This document shows positions 10,946 through 19,442 of a stretch of 64,000 bases of DNA, piece after piece. This stretch comes from Photobacterium piscicola (lineage in GTDB: Bacteria; Pseudomonadota; Gammaproteobacteria; Enterobacterales; Vibrionaceae): positions 116,198-180,197 of the forward strand of contig NZ_FUZI01000006.1 of assembly GCF_900166965.1 (NCBI RefSeq). Direction: 5' to 3'. Position 1 is the first letter of the stretch; each line of letters starts with the position of its first letter. The notes beneath the pieces are model-generated. The model made no database searches. It was not told the DNA's origin and saw nothing but the letters and a program-made list of their open reading frames with translations. The translations under genes were made by a program, and so were the position numbers.

Positions 10946-11032
10946 TCAGCCCGCATCAACACCTGTAGTGTTAATGGTAATAATCATGGTGGTGGTGATA
11001 ACGATACGGGGTACATTTGTCATAATTGTCAT
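10946..11032 (-). CDS. thrL: thr operon leader peptide
   Basis: A 28-codon reading frame just upstream of the attenuator. It holds eight Thr codons and six Ile codons, including a run of three ACC (residues 13-15), as in E. coli ThrL where Thr- and Ile-tRNA charging sets ribosome stalling. The C-terminal GVDAG-stop and the GATGCGGGCTGA nucleotides mirror the E. coli leader end. An alternative start is the ATG three codons in (11023). The best ribosome-site candidate, AAGG, is distant (about 19 bases), so the start is uncertain; the coding assignment rests on codon content and position. Confidence 0.88.
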   Translation of the reverse strand: MTIMTNVPRIVITTTMIITINTTGVDAG

Positions 11033-11243
11033 TTCTGTTTACACGCTGTTACCTTACGATTACATGGAATGTAATATAGAGTCAATAAAGTTTTTACAAT
11101 TATTACAGAATACATACGTCGTACACATCTGCAATACGACGCACTTCACCGCTCAAAAAAACAACAATAATATTTGCAGTCAGCTACAGAGCATTGCATA
11201 GTAAATAGCAAAGAATAAAATTGTCATCATTAAGGATAAACTG

Positions 11244-12971
11244 ATGAGTGCAGCCATGGAGTCACTGATAGCACATACTATTTTACAAGGCTCAGATGCC
11301 ATGTTTGGCCGCTTTCTTGACGTCACTGCCGAGGCGCAACAACGATTTGAACACCAGCAATGGACGCTAGTGCACCAAGCATTAAAAACCCGTATTAGTT
11401 TTTATGATCATCATGTGGAATTAGTTACCAATCAGATTCAGATCATGCTTGGAGGACAATACGCAAATCAAATATGTCTGACTGCCGTGAAACAGGCTTA
11501 TCAGAATTTATTGGTTGATTATCCACGTTATGATATTGCCGAAAGTTTTTTTAATTCGGTGTATTGCCGTATTTTCAAGCATCGTAATATCAACCGCGAT
11601 AATATCTTTGTTCATAGCTCACAACAACACCGTATACCTACCTATCCCAGCTCATTAACCCGTCATTATCGAGTTCAAACAACCGTTGCGGTAATGATTG
11701 AAAGAATGCTTGATGATCAGCCTTTTACGCTTGATTGGAATGATAAACAACGTGATATTCAATTGCTGGTTACCCACTTAGAAGCTGAGTTAGGTGAGCG
11801 GCTTGATCAACACCTAACCTTAGAACAAATTCGTGAGCCTTTTTACCGTAATAAAGCCGCTTATCTGGTCGGTAAACTGACTTTTTCAAATGGTGAATCA
11901 CGGCCTTTAGTACTGCCAATACTCAATCATAATGGTCAATTGTTATTAGATGCGGGTATCTGTAACGTCAATGATGTTAGCGTTATCTTTGGTTTTGCTC
12001 GTTCTTATTTCATGGTTTATAGCCCAGCCCCCGCAGCCTTAGTGCGCTTTTTAGCTCAACTGTTACCCAATAAAAATTTGGCTGAGCTTTATACTGCCAT
12101 TGGGTGCCAAAAACATGGGAAAACAGAATTTTATCGCCAATTCTTAGATCATTTAGCACACTCTGACGACCAATTTATTATCGCTCCTGGAATAAAAGGC
12201 ATGGTAATGTCTGTGTTTACATTACCGTCTTATGATTTTGTTTTTAAAATAATTAAAGATAAATTCGCTCCACAAAAAGACATTAGCCCTCACGTTGTTA
12301 AACAAAAATATCAATTAGTCAAAGAACATGATCGTGTCGGTAGAATGGCCGATACACAAGAATATCGTCATTTTAGCTTTCCACGTCACCGATTCAGCGA
12401 TGAACTCATTCAAGAGCTACTCACTATCGCCCCTTCTATCGTGACCCTCACCGATGATGAGATCATAATTGAACACCTGTATATGGAACGGCGAATGATT
12501 CCATTTAATATTTATATTGAAACAGCAAATGATGCTGACTTACGCCACGCCGTTAATGAATATGGAAATGCGATTAAACAACTCGCCGCCGCTAATATTT
12601 TCCCTGGAGATATGTTATTTAAAAATTTTGGCGTAACGCGTCATAAGCGAGTGGTGTTTTATGACTATGATGAAATTACTTATATGAGTGAAATGAATTT
12701 TAGAAAGATTCCGGCAGCGCGTTACCCCGAAGATGAAATGGCCGCCGAACCTTGGTATAGCGTTGGGATTAATGATGTTTTTCCAGAAGAGTTTCGAACC
12801 TTTTTACTGATCAATCCTAAAGTAAAAAATTTGTTTAATGAATTACATCAAGATCTGTTTGAAGCCAGTTATTGGCAGCACTTGCAGAACAATATTAATC
12901 AAGAACTATATCCTGATGTTTTTCCTTATCATGCCCGTCATCGGCTACATATTCAAATATCCAAAAAATAA
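11244..12971 (+). CDS. aceK: Isocitrate dehydrogenase kinase/phosphatase
   Basis: A 575-residue bifunctional enzyme that phosphorylates and dephosphorylates isocitrate dehydrogenase, diverting isocitrate to the glyoxylate shunt. The N-terminus ([23 protein letters not shown]) and the ATP-binding APGIKG at residues 314-319 followed by [10 protein letters not shown] match AceK. Length agrees with E. coli (578). AAGGA precedes the ATG. It stands alone here, divergent from the thr operon, rather than behind aceBA as in enterobacteria. Confidence 0.96.
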   Translation: MSAAMESLIAHTILQGSDAMFGRFLDVTAEAQQRFEHQQWTLVHQALKTRISFYDHHVELVTNQIQIMLGGQYANQICLTAVKQAYQNLLVDYPRYDIAESFFNSVYCRIFKHRNINRDNIFVHSSQQHRIPTYPSSLTRHYRVQTTVAVMIERMLDDQPFTLDWNDKQRDIQLLVTHLEAELGERLDQHLTLEQIREPFYRNKAAYLVGKLTFSNGESRPLVLPILNHNGQLLLDAGICNVNDVSVIFGFARSYFMVYSPAPAALVRFLAQLLPNKNLAELYTAIGCQKHGKTEFYRQFLDHLAHSDDQFIIAPGIKGMVMSVFTLPSYDFVFKIIKDKFAPQKDISPHVVKQKYQLVKEHDRVGRMADTQEYRHFSFPRHRFSDELIQELLTIAPSIVTLTDDEIIIEHLYMERRMIPFNIYIETANDADLRHAVNEYGNAIKQLAAANIFPGDMLFKNFGVTRHKRVVFYDYDEITYMSEMNFRKIPAARYPEDEMAAEPWYSVGINDVFPEEFRTFLLINPKVKNLFNELHQDLFEASYWQHLQNNINQELYPDVFPYHARHRLHIQISKK

Positions 12972-13125
12972 CCGTCGTCAGTGAGTGTAATAACGGAGAG
13001 ATTACGACTAAGTTGTGGCGATGATCATGAATACGCCACTTGATGAGTATTTATCACTTATAACACTTACTCTCTTCGTAATATGGCCTACTATTTAAAA
13101 TAATGTCGGTGTGATAGGAGTGAGC

Positions 13126-13602
13126 ATGATCAAATATTATATAAGTATTGTGGGAGTACTTATTTTTTTAGCCATGCCCGTCACAGCACAAGCGGCAACA
13201 TCGATAGACACCAACCTAACTTATAATGGGGGTAAAAAACTCACATCAGGATGGTTTTTATCGTCACAATCACGTCAGCAACGTTTTGATATATGGCAGA
13301 TAGACAGTGGCTACGCTTATTCAGTAACGGATAACACTCAGCTTTATGTTAGCACCCATCTAACCACCAGTACCGATCGTCAACCCGCAACAAGTGGATT
13401 AACCTCTGGTGTTAAATATTCTGTATCACCACGAATAAGTATTAATAGTGCCATTACATCAGACACCATTAATAACCAAACCTCATTAGGATTAGAGCTG
13501 AGTAGCCAATACGACGTCTCACAAAAAGTAAATGTACGGGCTACGGTTGATTATGCTGAGCTTGAAAAAATAATTGAGCTCGGCTTAGGATTCAGTTTTT
13601 AA
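13126..13602 (+). CDS. Exported beta-rich protein, probable small outer-membrane barrel
   Basis: I do not recognise the family. The 158-residue product has a signal peptide (MIKYYISIVG-VLIFLAMPVTAQA, cleavage near residue 24). It continues with alternating polar/hydrophobic segments rich in Ser, Thr and Tyr and ends in Phe (GLGFSF), as outer-membrane barrel strands do. The ATG at 13126 with TAGGAG five bases before is chosen over an upstream GTG at 13111. Its last 18 bases overlap the convergent rraA-like gene on the other strand, so no terminator separates them. Confidence 0.7.
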   Translation: MIKYYISIVGVLIFLAMPVTAQAATSIDTNLTYNGGKKLTSGWFLSSQSRQQRFDIWQIDSGYAYSVTDNTQLYVSTHLTTSTDRQPATSGLTSGVKYSVSPRISINSAITSDTINNQTSLGLELSSQYDVSQKVNVRATVDYAELEKIIELGLGFSF

Positions 13603-14088
13603 TGCACTCACATCTAACGCAGTACTACTCAAAATAATGCCATTTAAATCTGCATAAATATAATCATTAGGATAAATTAGCGTATCCGCAATACTGAGCA
13701 CGACATTATGTTCTCCCATCTGCCGTTTATCCGTTTTAATAGGGCATGCCGCTAACGCTTTCACACCTAATGACAATTGTGCCAAGGTTGCAACATCTCG
13801 AATCGCACCATGAACAATAATCCCTTGCCAATTATTTTCTATCGCTAATAATGCCAGCTGATCTCCCAGCAATGCACGTCGACAACTGCCATGGCCATCA
13901 ATAAATAGCACCTTACCTCGGCCATCGGTTGATAATAAATTACGCACTAAACTGTTATCCTCAAAACAGCGTAGGGTCACTATTTGCCCCCAAAACGGGG
14001 TATGACAGCCATAATCACGTAACATTAACGGCAAAAAACGAATATCTTGCGCATAGCAATCACATAAATCTGGTAATAAATCCTTCAT
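13585..14088 (-). CDS. RraA-family protein (RNase E inhibitor-like / HMG aldolase-like fold)
   Basis: A 167-residue RraA/MenG-like protein. E. coli RraA binds RNase E and inhibits mRNA decay; many relatives are 4-hydroxy-4-methyl-2-oxoglutarate aldolases. Visible blocks are DLCDCYAQDI at the N-terminus, FWGQIVTLRCFEDNSLVR, GRGKVLFIDGHGSCRRALLGD and the GIIVHGAIRDV segment near the binding cleft. The start at 14088 (MKDLLPDL) has AGGAAAAGG in front; an upstream ATG at 14157 would add a poorly conserved leader. Vibrionaceae often carry more than one RraA paralogue, so whether this one acts on RNase E is open. Confidence 0.85.
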   Translation of the reverse strand: MKDLLPDLCDCYAQDIRFLPLMLRDYGCHTPFWGQIVTLRCFEDNSLVRNLLSTDGRGKVLFIDGHGSCRRALLGDQLALLAIENNWQGIIVHGAIRDVATLAQLSLGVKALAACPIKTDKRQMGEHNVVLSIADTLIYPNDYIYADLNGIILSSTALDVSALKTES

Positions 14089-14247
14089 TAGCCTTTTCCT
14101 ATCACTATTAAATAAACAAAACAGGCAAAATTGACCGTATTTCGTAACAATGACCACAATATTAATTTATGAGATCTTTTTTACTAAAATCCATCAACCT
14201 TAATGAGTGCCAACCCTAACTGATACTGTTACAATATTTAGAGAAAG

Positions 14248-14370
14248 ATGAACTATATGTTGTATTTTTTATTATCATTAAGATTAAATATTAGTCAATG
14301 GTATTGGGTTTTGTATATTATGATTACTATCATGACACTTTTTATCTACCCCGATATAAAAGTTAACTAA
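14248..14370 (+). CDS. Candidate 40-residue membrane peptide upstream of arcA
   Basis: A short frame in the arcA upstream region encodes a very hydrophobic peptide (MNYMLYFLLSLRLN then ISQWYWVLYIMITIMTLF, ending YPDIKVN), enough for one or two membrane passes. GAGAAAG directly before the ATG is a weak ribosome site, and a TACAAT -10-like element at 14230-14235 would give a very short leader. AT-rich DNA can produce such frames by chance. No family recognised. Confidence 0.35.
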   Translation: MNYMLYFLLSLRLNISQWYWVLYIMITIMTLFIYPDIKVN

Positions 14371-14402
14371 ACTCGAAATATAACAAATGTTCTTCTCGCT
14401 GA

Positions 14403-14416
14403 TTGATATAAATCAA
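14403..14416 (+). promoter_or_regulatory. FNR box upstream of arcA
   Basis: TTGATATAAATCAA is a perfect TTGAT-N4-ATCAA site, 280 bases before the arcA ATG. A weak -10 (AAATAA near 14440-14445) lies at the right distance for a class II FNR promoter. E. coli arcA is also activated anaerobically by FNR. Confidence 0.75.
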
Positions 14417-14510
14417 CAAACATATAAATAATCGACATCAAATAAGCTCTCCACATTGTTAGCGAGCTGTTAAGTGAATACAATTGTCGCATTATCAGGG
14501 AGATTGTAGC

Positions 14511-14590
14511 CAGCACCCCAAGCTTTATGGGGGATTTCAACATCTAATGCATGTTGAATGAAAGGATGGTGTACCACATAGGTTGTAACA
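14511..14590 (+). other. Structured segment of the arcA leader
   Basis: Three adjacent hairpins can form: CCCCA/TGGGG (14516-14520 with 14528-14532), TTCAACAT/ATGTTGAA (14536-14543 with 14551-14558), and TGGT/ACCA near 14567-14577. They lie downstream of the FNR box and about 100 bases ahead of the arcA start. If the FNR-linked promoter is used, arcA mRNA would have a leader of about 240 bases containing these structures. No known riboswitch class recognised. Confidence 0.45.
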
Positions 14591-14695
14591 ATAAAGTGTT
14601 TATTTAAACATTTTGCCTATATGTGAATTTTTTTTATAGAATTTAACTATTCTGTGATTAACCAGATTTAGTTTCTGATATTAGGTACCGCCAAA

Positions 14696-15415
14696 ATGCA
14701 AACCCCTCACATTCTGATTGTAGAAGACGAGCACGTAACACGTAACACCCTGAAAAGTATTTTTGAAGCAGAGGGTTATACTGTATTCGAAGCAAATGAC
14801 GGCGCAGAAATGCACCAGATGCTTTCTGAAAACCCTGTGCATCTAGTTATCATGGATATTAATCTTCCAGGAAAGAACGGCCTTCTACTTGCTCGTGAAC
14901 TTCGCGAACAAGGTGATATGGCACTGATGTTCTTAACCGGTCGTGATAACGAAGTTGATAAAATTTTAGGCCTTGAAATTGGTGCTGATGATTACATCAC
15001 AAAACCTTTCAACCCACGTGAATTAACTATTCGTGCTCGTAACCTATTAACTCGTGCGATGAACCAAGGTCTTCCAACTGAAGATAAAAAATTGGTTGAG
15101 CGTTACGAGTTTAATGGTTGGTCATTGGAAATTAACAGCCGTTCTTTAGTAAGCCCAAGTGGCGAGCAATTTAAATTACCACGTTCTGAGTTCCGTGCTC
15201 TACTGCACTTCTGTGAGAACCCAGGTAAGATTCAAACACGTGCTGATTTATTAAAGAAAATGACTGGTCGCGAACTTAAGCCACATGATCGTACTGTTGA
15301 TGTAACGATTCGTCGCATTCGTAAGCACTTTGAATCAGTTGCAGATACACCAGAGATCATCGCAACTATTCACGGTGAAGGTTACCGTTTTTGTGGTGAT
15401 CTAGGCGAAGAGTAA
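14696..15415 (+). CDS. arcA: Aerobic respiration control response regulator ArcA
   Basis: A 239-residue OmpR/PhoB-type regulator that represses aerobic and activates fermentative genes under low oxygen when phosphorylated by ArcB. The receiver domain (1-120) has acidic pocket residues Asp11 and Glu10, phospho-acceptor Asp54 (VIMDINLPG) and the signature Lys in [12 protein letters not shown] winged-helix DNA-binding domain (about 135-235) ends [12 protein letters not shown]. Codon usage is strongly optimised. It converges with arcB on a shared terminator, whereas the two genes are unlinked in E. coli. Confidence 0.98.
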   Translation: MQTPHILIVEDEHVTRNTLKSIFEAEGYTVFEANDGAEMHQMLSENPVHLVIMDINLPGKNGLLLARELREQGDMALMFLTGRDNEVDKILGLEIGADDYITKPFNPRELTIRARNLLTRAMNQGLPTEDKKLVERYEFNGWSLEINSRSLVSPSGEQFKLPRSEFRALLHFCENPGKIQTRADLLKKMTGRELKPHDRTVDVTIRRIRKHFESVADTPEIIATIHGEGYRFCGDLGEE

Positions 15416-15439
15416 TCTCTTTTCCAAACCAGTAATGAA

Positions 15440-15470
15440 ATAAAAAGGCACCTTCTAGGTGCCTTTTTTA
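15440..15470. terminator. Shared arcA/arcB bidirectional terminator
   Basis: AAAAAGGCACCT and AGGTGCCTTTTT form a 12-bp stem around a TCT loop, with A-run and T-run on the two sides, between convergent arcA and arcB. Confidence 0.92.
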
Positions 15471-15477
15471 TTATTAA

Positions 15478-17832
15478 TTACTGCTGCTTTAGCCATGTTT
15501 TCAATACATTTATATCATCTTGATAGCTGTATTTAATTTCATCCACCCAGTCATTAATATTTTCCCACCACGCAGGTAACTCAGGTGATTGCGCCATCTG
15601 CGCCACTTGCTGAATATGTTTAAGACCTATAGAGCCCGCAGCACCTTTGATCTTGTGTGCTTCAAATTTAATACCATCTTGATCTTTTGCGGTCATATTT
15701 GAATCTAAGATAGCCAAATAGTCAGGCATCATTTTTTCAAACATCGCAATACTGGTATATACCGGCTCGGTACCGACGATTTCAACGTATGAGGTTAGCA
15801 TCTCTAAATCTAATAACGTATCTATCATATTAGTTTGAGCAGTATTACTACTATCAAGGCTATCGTCATTCTCATCTATTTCATGGCTACAACTTAAAAC
15901 AAGATTTTCAATAACATGAGTAATCGCTTTAACACTTAACGGTTTATTAAGTACCTCATCCATACCTTTTGCTAGATACTCAGTTTTATCATTAACAACG
16001 TTAGCCGTTAATGCGACTAACGCAGGCAAATCTTGATATTGTTGACGTAACTTTTGTGCAATATCAAATCCTGTCATATCAGGTAGTTGAATATCCAATA
16101 GCACTAAATCATAATCTTCAGGCTTAAACATTGCTAATGCTTGATCACCACGCATTGCTACCGTCACCTCATGCCCTAGCCGTTCAAGTAATGATTTCGC
16201 CACCACAATATTCAGCTCAATATCTTCTACCATGAAAATACTTAACCCTGTCATTTCAGGGCGTACTTCATTAACCACATGTTCTTCTACTACGGTTTCA
16301 ATTAATGGCACTTTAATCTTAACGGTAAAAGTACTGCCCGCACCCAGTTCAGAATCAACGTAAATATCCCCGCCCATTAATTGAATTAATTGCCGTGACA
16401 CCGCTAACCCAATTCCTGTTCCAACCGCATGTAAATTATCATCCCCTTGTTGAACTTGATAATACATCGCAAAAATATTATCTATTTCGGCTTTTGGAAT
16501 ACCAATGCCACTGTCTTCAACTTCAAAAATAATATTGGCGTCGTGCTCATGAATTTCACTACTTACAGACAACACCACTCCACCTTGTTTAGTAAATTTA
16601 GTGGCGTTACCAATTAAATTCCACAGCACTTGCCGCAAGCGTGTACTGTCTACTTTTATATTTTTAGGTAATTGAGTAAGGCACTCTAAATCAAATCGTA
16701 GTCCTTTTTGTTCTGCCATTAATTGTGAGATGTTACCAATCTCATCAATAAACTCATAAAAGTCTAATGGTTGTGGTAGTAGCTCTAGACGTCGACGATC
16801 TGATTTATCTAAATCGATAATGTCATTAAAAATATTACCCAGAGTGATCGCACTAACATGTACCGTTCTTAAATAACCACGTTGTTCATCTGTAAGTTTA
16901 GTTTCTAATAACATTCGGCTTAATCCGACAATGCCATTAAGTGGGGTGCGTAATTCATGGCTGATAGTCGAAATAAATGCGGTTTTATCACTGCTGGCTT
17001 TTTCTTGAGCATTCTCATATTTTTTACGTTCAGTAATATCACGCCCAAACCCCATCAAGCCTAAACGTTTTCCATTACGATCATAAAGAGGCACTTTGCG
17101 TAATTCAAATAACGCTTTTCTACCATTAGGATAATCCAACCACTGCTCGTCAGTCATGGCAGTATTATCATCAAACAATTCTTGGTCAGTTTTAAGAATA
17201 CGTTTAGCAACTTCAGCAGGGTAAACATCCCATGGTGTTAATCCCACTAATTCTTTTTCACTTTTGCCGACCAATTCAGCCATAGCACGATTACAGCCTG
17301 AGAACTGATTTTGCTCATTGCGGTAGTAAATTAAATCGGGCGATGCATCTAAAAACGATTTCAATAATGCACTTTTTTCAGCCACTGCTAATTGGGCATT
17401 TTCACGTTGATAGACTTCATTTTCTAAGTCTTGCATTGCCTCTTCACGCGCTTCTTCTGCTTTTTCACGCTCTTCAATTTCAGAGTTTAACTGTGAGATA
17501 TTCGCCTGTAATTGTTGGTTTAACTCCATGTCACGTGCGCGCATTTGCTCTAACTTGGTGACTAATTGCGATAATCGTTGACGAGAATCTTCTAATTGAT
17601 CAACCACCACCGATAAAAAATACACCGCCCAAGGGGTAATAAATAAACCAAAGGTAACGGAACGTATAATTTCGACTTCACGCATAGTGCCTTGCAGCAA
17701 TAGCGTCACACTAATTTGTACCACTAATGCTAATGCCACTAACGCTGCAGCTAATAATAAACTAAAACGGAAAATGCCAAGCTTAACGAGAAGATCAACA
17801 TAAAACTGGGCTAAAATTTTGACTTGTTTCAT
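15478..17832 (-). CDS. arcB: Aerobic respiration control hybrid sensor kinase ArcB
   Basis: A 784-residue tripartite sensor kinase. Two membrane helices (about 22-42 and 58-77) flank a short periplasmic loop. Then come a coiled-coil linker (80-150), a PAS domain (about 155-275), HisKA with His292 (ISHELRTPLNG), HATPase, a receiver with Asp580 (LVLLDIQLPD) and an HPt domain with His726 (AHKIKGAAGS). The start at 17832 (MKQVKILAQFYVDLL) makes numbering agree exactly with E. coli at Cys180 and His292; an upstream ATG at 17868 is rejected. Cys180 (FSGCNRAM) is kept, but position 241, a redox-active cysteine in E. coli, is Leu (GRKALFEL). Confidence 0.97.
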   Translation of the reverse strand: MKQVKILAQFYVDLLVKLGIFRFSLLLAAALVALALVVQISVTLLLQGTMREVEIIRSVTFGLFITPWAVYFLSVVVDQLEDSRQRLSQLVTKLEQMRARDMELNQQLQANISQLNSEIEEREKAEEAREEAMQDLENEVYQRENAQLAVAEKSALLKSFLDASPDLIYYRNEQNQFSGCNRAMAELVGKSEKELVGLTPWDVYPAEVAKRILKTDQELFDDNTAMTDEQWLDYPNGRKALFELRKVPLYDRNGKRLGLMGFGRDITERKKYENAQEKASSDKTAFISTISHELRTPLNGIVGLSRMLLETKLTDEQRGYLRTVHVSAITLGNIFNDIIDLDKSDRRRLELLPQPLDFYEFIDEIGNISQLMAEQKGLRFDLECLTQLPKNIKVDSTRLRQVLWNLIGNATKFTKQGGVVLSVSSEIHEHDANIIFEVEDSGIGIPKAEIDNIFAMYYQVQQGDDNLHAVGTGIGLAVSRQLIQLMGGDIYVDSELGAGSTFTVKIKVPLIETVVEEHVVNEVRPEMTGLSIFMVEDIELNIVVAKSLLERLGHEVTVAMRGDQALAMFKPEDYDLVLLDIQLPDMTGFDIAQKLRQQYQDLPALVALTANVVNDKTEYLAKGMDEVLNKPLSVKAITHVIENLVLSCSHEIDENDDSLDSSNTAQTNMIDTLLDLEMLTSYVEIVGTEPVYTSIAMFEKMMPDYLAILDSNMTAKDQDGIKFEAHKIKGAAGSIGLKHIQQVAQMAQSPELPAWWENINDWVDEIKYSYQDDINVLKTWLKQQ

Positions 17833-17944
17833 CAATGAATACCAATAGAAAAACAACCTCGCCACCATGGCGAATACTACTATTTATAATAATCGCTCTC
17901 GCCACTAGCACCTAAACGAAAGCTGTAAAGTTTTATTGTGGCGC

Positions 17945-17970
17945 ACAAAAAAGCCTACTTAACGTAGGCT
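17945..17970 (-). terminator. Terminator of yhcC
   Basis: On the minus strand AGCCTAC and GTAGGCT pair around a short loop and are followed by six U, five bases after the yhcC stop. Confidence 0.85.
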
Positions 17971-17974
17971 CCAT

Positions 17975-18922
17975 TTAAACATTATTATGTAATGCTGGTA
18001 ATTGATAAACAAAAGGATCATCGATAGCGCTCCCTTGAGCACCTTGTTTATCAAGAATACGTCCAATATCAGTCATGGCTAGCCAGCGATTCTCACACCA
18101 CATCGGTGCCAGTAATGTTGGTCGACGAGCACTTGCAGCAACGCGATGATAAACCACTTTTGCAGGCGTTAGACGAATCATCTCGCTAGCAATATCAGTA
18201 TAATGTTCAAGACTAATCGGCTGCAATCGACCCGCTTTAAAAGCTTGTCCCATCTTACTGCCTTCCACGATATGCAACGGATGTAATTTAATCCCATCAA
18301 CACCAACCGCCACGACTTTGTTTAGGGTCATCAAATTATCGACCTTAGTATCTCCGGGTAGCCCAACAATTAAATGGGTGCACACTTTAATACCAAGCGC
18401 ACGAGCACGTTGAGTAATCGCTGCATAACAAGCAAAATCATGACCACGGTTAATACGCTTAAGGGTTTTATCATTTGCGGTTTGTAAACCCAACTCAAGC
18501 CAAATCTCATAGCCTTGTTCTACATAGCCAGCCAGTAACTCTAACACCGAATCAGGCACACAATCAGGACGAGTACCCACACATAGACCTACAATATCAG
18601 CCGATATTAATGCCTGTTCATACATCTTTTTCAAACTTTGAACTTCAGCATAGGTACTGGTATAAGCCTGAAAGTACGCAAAATAACGCTTCGCGCGATG
18701 CACCTCACCAGCACGTGCCGTAAGTTGTTGTTGAATAGGTACGAACTGATTTTTTTCGTCAGCAAATGACGCAACATTACAAAATGTGCAGCCACCGCGG
18801 CCAATAGTACCGTCACGGTTAGGGCAACTAAAACCACCGTGTAACGTCAGTTTATGAACTTTTTCACCATAACGATGTTGAAGGTCTTGCCCGAAAGTAT
18901 TGACGAGTTGATGCAATTGCAT
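17975..18922 (-). CDS. yhcC: Radical SAM protein YhcC
   Basis: A 315-residue radical SAM enzyme of the TIGR01212/YhcC family. The cluster cysteines lie in FSCPNRDGTIGRGGCTFCNV near residues 31-50, which includes the CTFC pair, and later blocks LELGLQTANDKTLKRINRGH and HLIVGLPGDT fit the barrel. Its substrate is unknown. As in E. coli it lies between arcB and gltB. An AGGT element precedes the ATG. The 110 bases before it contain hairpins on the same strand (separate entry). Confidence 0.93.
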   Translation of the reverse strand: MQLHQLVNTFGQDLQHRYGEKVHKLTLHGGFSCPNRDGTIGRGGCTFCNVASFADEKNQFVPIQQQLTARAGEVHRAKRYFAYFQAYTSTYAEVQSLKKMYEQALISADIVGLCVGTRPDCVPDSVLELLAGYVEQGYEIWLELGLQTANDKTLKRINRGHDFACYAAITQRARALGIKVCTHLIVGLPGDTKVDNLMTLNKVVAVGVDGIKLHPLHIVEGSKMGQAFKAGRLQPISLEHYTDIASEMIRLTPAKVVYHRVAASARRPTLLAPMWCENRWLAMTDIGRILDKQGAQGSAIDDPFVYQLPALHNNV

Positions 18923-19029
18923 GGTATTACCTAGCGTTTAAAACAATGAATAATCTACGTCAACGCAGACCAAGAAACAAAAGAGCCGCAACATATCATC
19001 AATCACCATGATGTAAATTGTGCTAAAAC

Positions 19030-19074
19030 AAAAAAGCACCGCTCTATGTCGGTTCTTTGTTACTTTTGACCGAC
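19030..19074 (-). other. Mutually exclusive hairpins ahead of yhcC (attenuator-like)
   Basis: Read on the minus strand, GTCGGT (19074-19069) can pair with ACCGAC (19053-19048). The same ACCG can instead pair with CGGT in AGAACCG/CGGTGCT (19056-19050 with 19041-19035), which is followed by six U. The second form is a rho-independent terminator, the first would prevent it. It lies about 110 bases before yhcC. Function inferred only from pairing. Confidence 0.4.
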
Positions 19075-19191
19075 TTATTTACGCCACATAATAAGCAGTT
19101 TAAATGCTTAATTTATGCGTTAATTATGTTAATTTTTATTGGTAATTAATGTATCAAAATTGTAGGATGGTTACACTTGTGTGCAATTTAT

Positions 19192-19228
19192 AAACAAAAA
19201 AAACACTAAAATCATGCTGTTTTAGTGT
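19192..19228 (-). terminator. Terminator-like hairpin on minus strand
   Basis: ACACTAAAA (19203-19211) pairs with TTTTAGTGT (19220-19228), a 9-bp perfect stem. On the minus strand it is followed by eight U. No gene on that strand ends here, so it implies a short transcript begun inside 19229-19442, or a chance palindrome. Confidence 0.5.
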
Positions 19229-19363
19229 GGTTTATATGGCTATTTTGGCAAGAATAACGTGTTTTGTTATTCATAATCGTAATACAACAGAATTAAGTTT
19301 GTGAATGATGCGGTGTCATCACTACAAACACACATCAAGGATGCAGGACAGGAGTCCATCTCA

Positions 19364-19408
19364 ATGCAAATTGATTGTGTAAATAAATTAGGGATAACCA
19401 AGCCTTAG
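19364..19408 (+). CDS. Upstream mini-ORF before gltB (first copy)
   Basis: A 14-codon frame (MQIDCVNKLGITKP) has a good CAGGAG ribosome site nine bases upstream and ends 34 bases before the gltB ATG. Its stop codon falls inside a hairpin (AAGCC/GGCTT) that precedes the gltB ribosome site. Possibly a leader peptide; no family evidence. Confidence 0.35.
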   Translation: MQIDCVNKLGITKP

Positions 19409-19442
19409 GAATATGGCTTGATGTAACTGAAAGGATGTATCT

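Larger units (their letters stand above)
18923..19442. other. yhcC/gltB divergent intergenic region
   Basis: 520 bases with no annotated protein. It holds two terminator-like hairpins on the minus strand (19030-19056 and 19192-19228), the gltB promoter, a short upstream ORF and a hairpin AAGCC/GGCTT (19400-19419) just before the gltB ribosome site. Confidence 0.6.

Noticed and set aside
10968..11201. Plus-strand frame opposite thrL
   Set aside because: It is the reverse complement of the thr leader and promoter; composition reflects the Thr codon repeat.
12972..13125. Gap after aceK
   Set aside because: Checked for terminator or RNA; no clear structure seen.
19321..19442. GGACAGGAGTCC region before gltB considered as a glutamine riboswitch
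   Set aside because: It does not show the conserved bases of the glnA or downstream-peptide motifs I know; only a small hairpin with a mini-ORF is visible.
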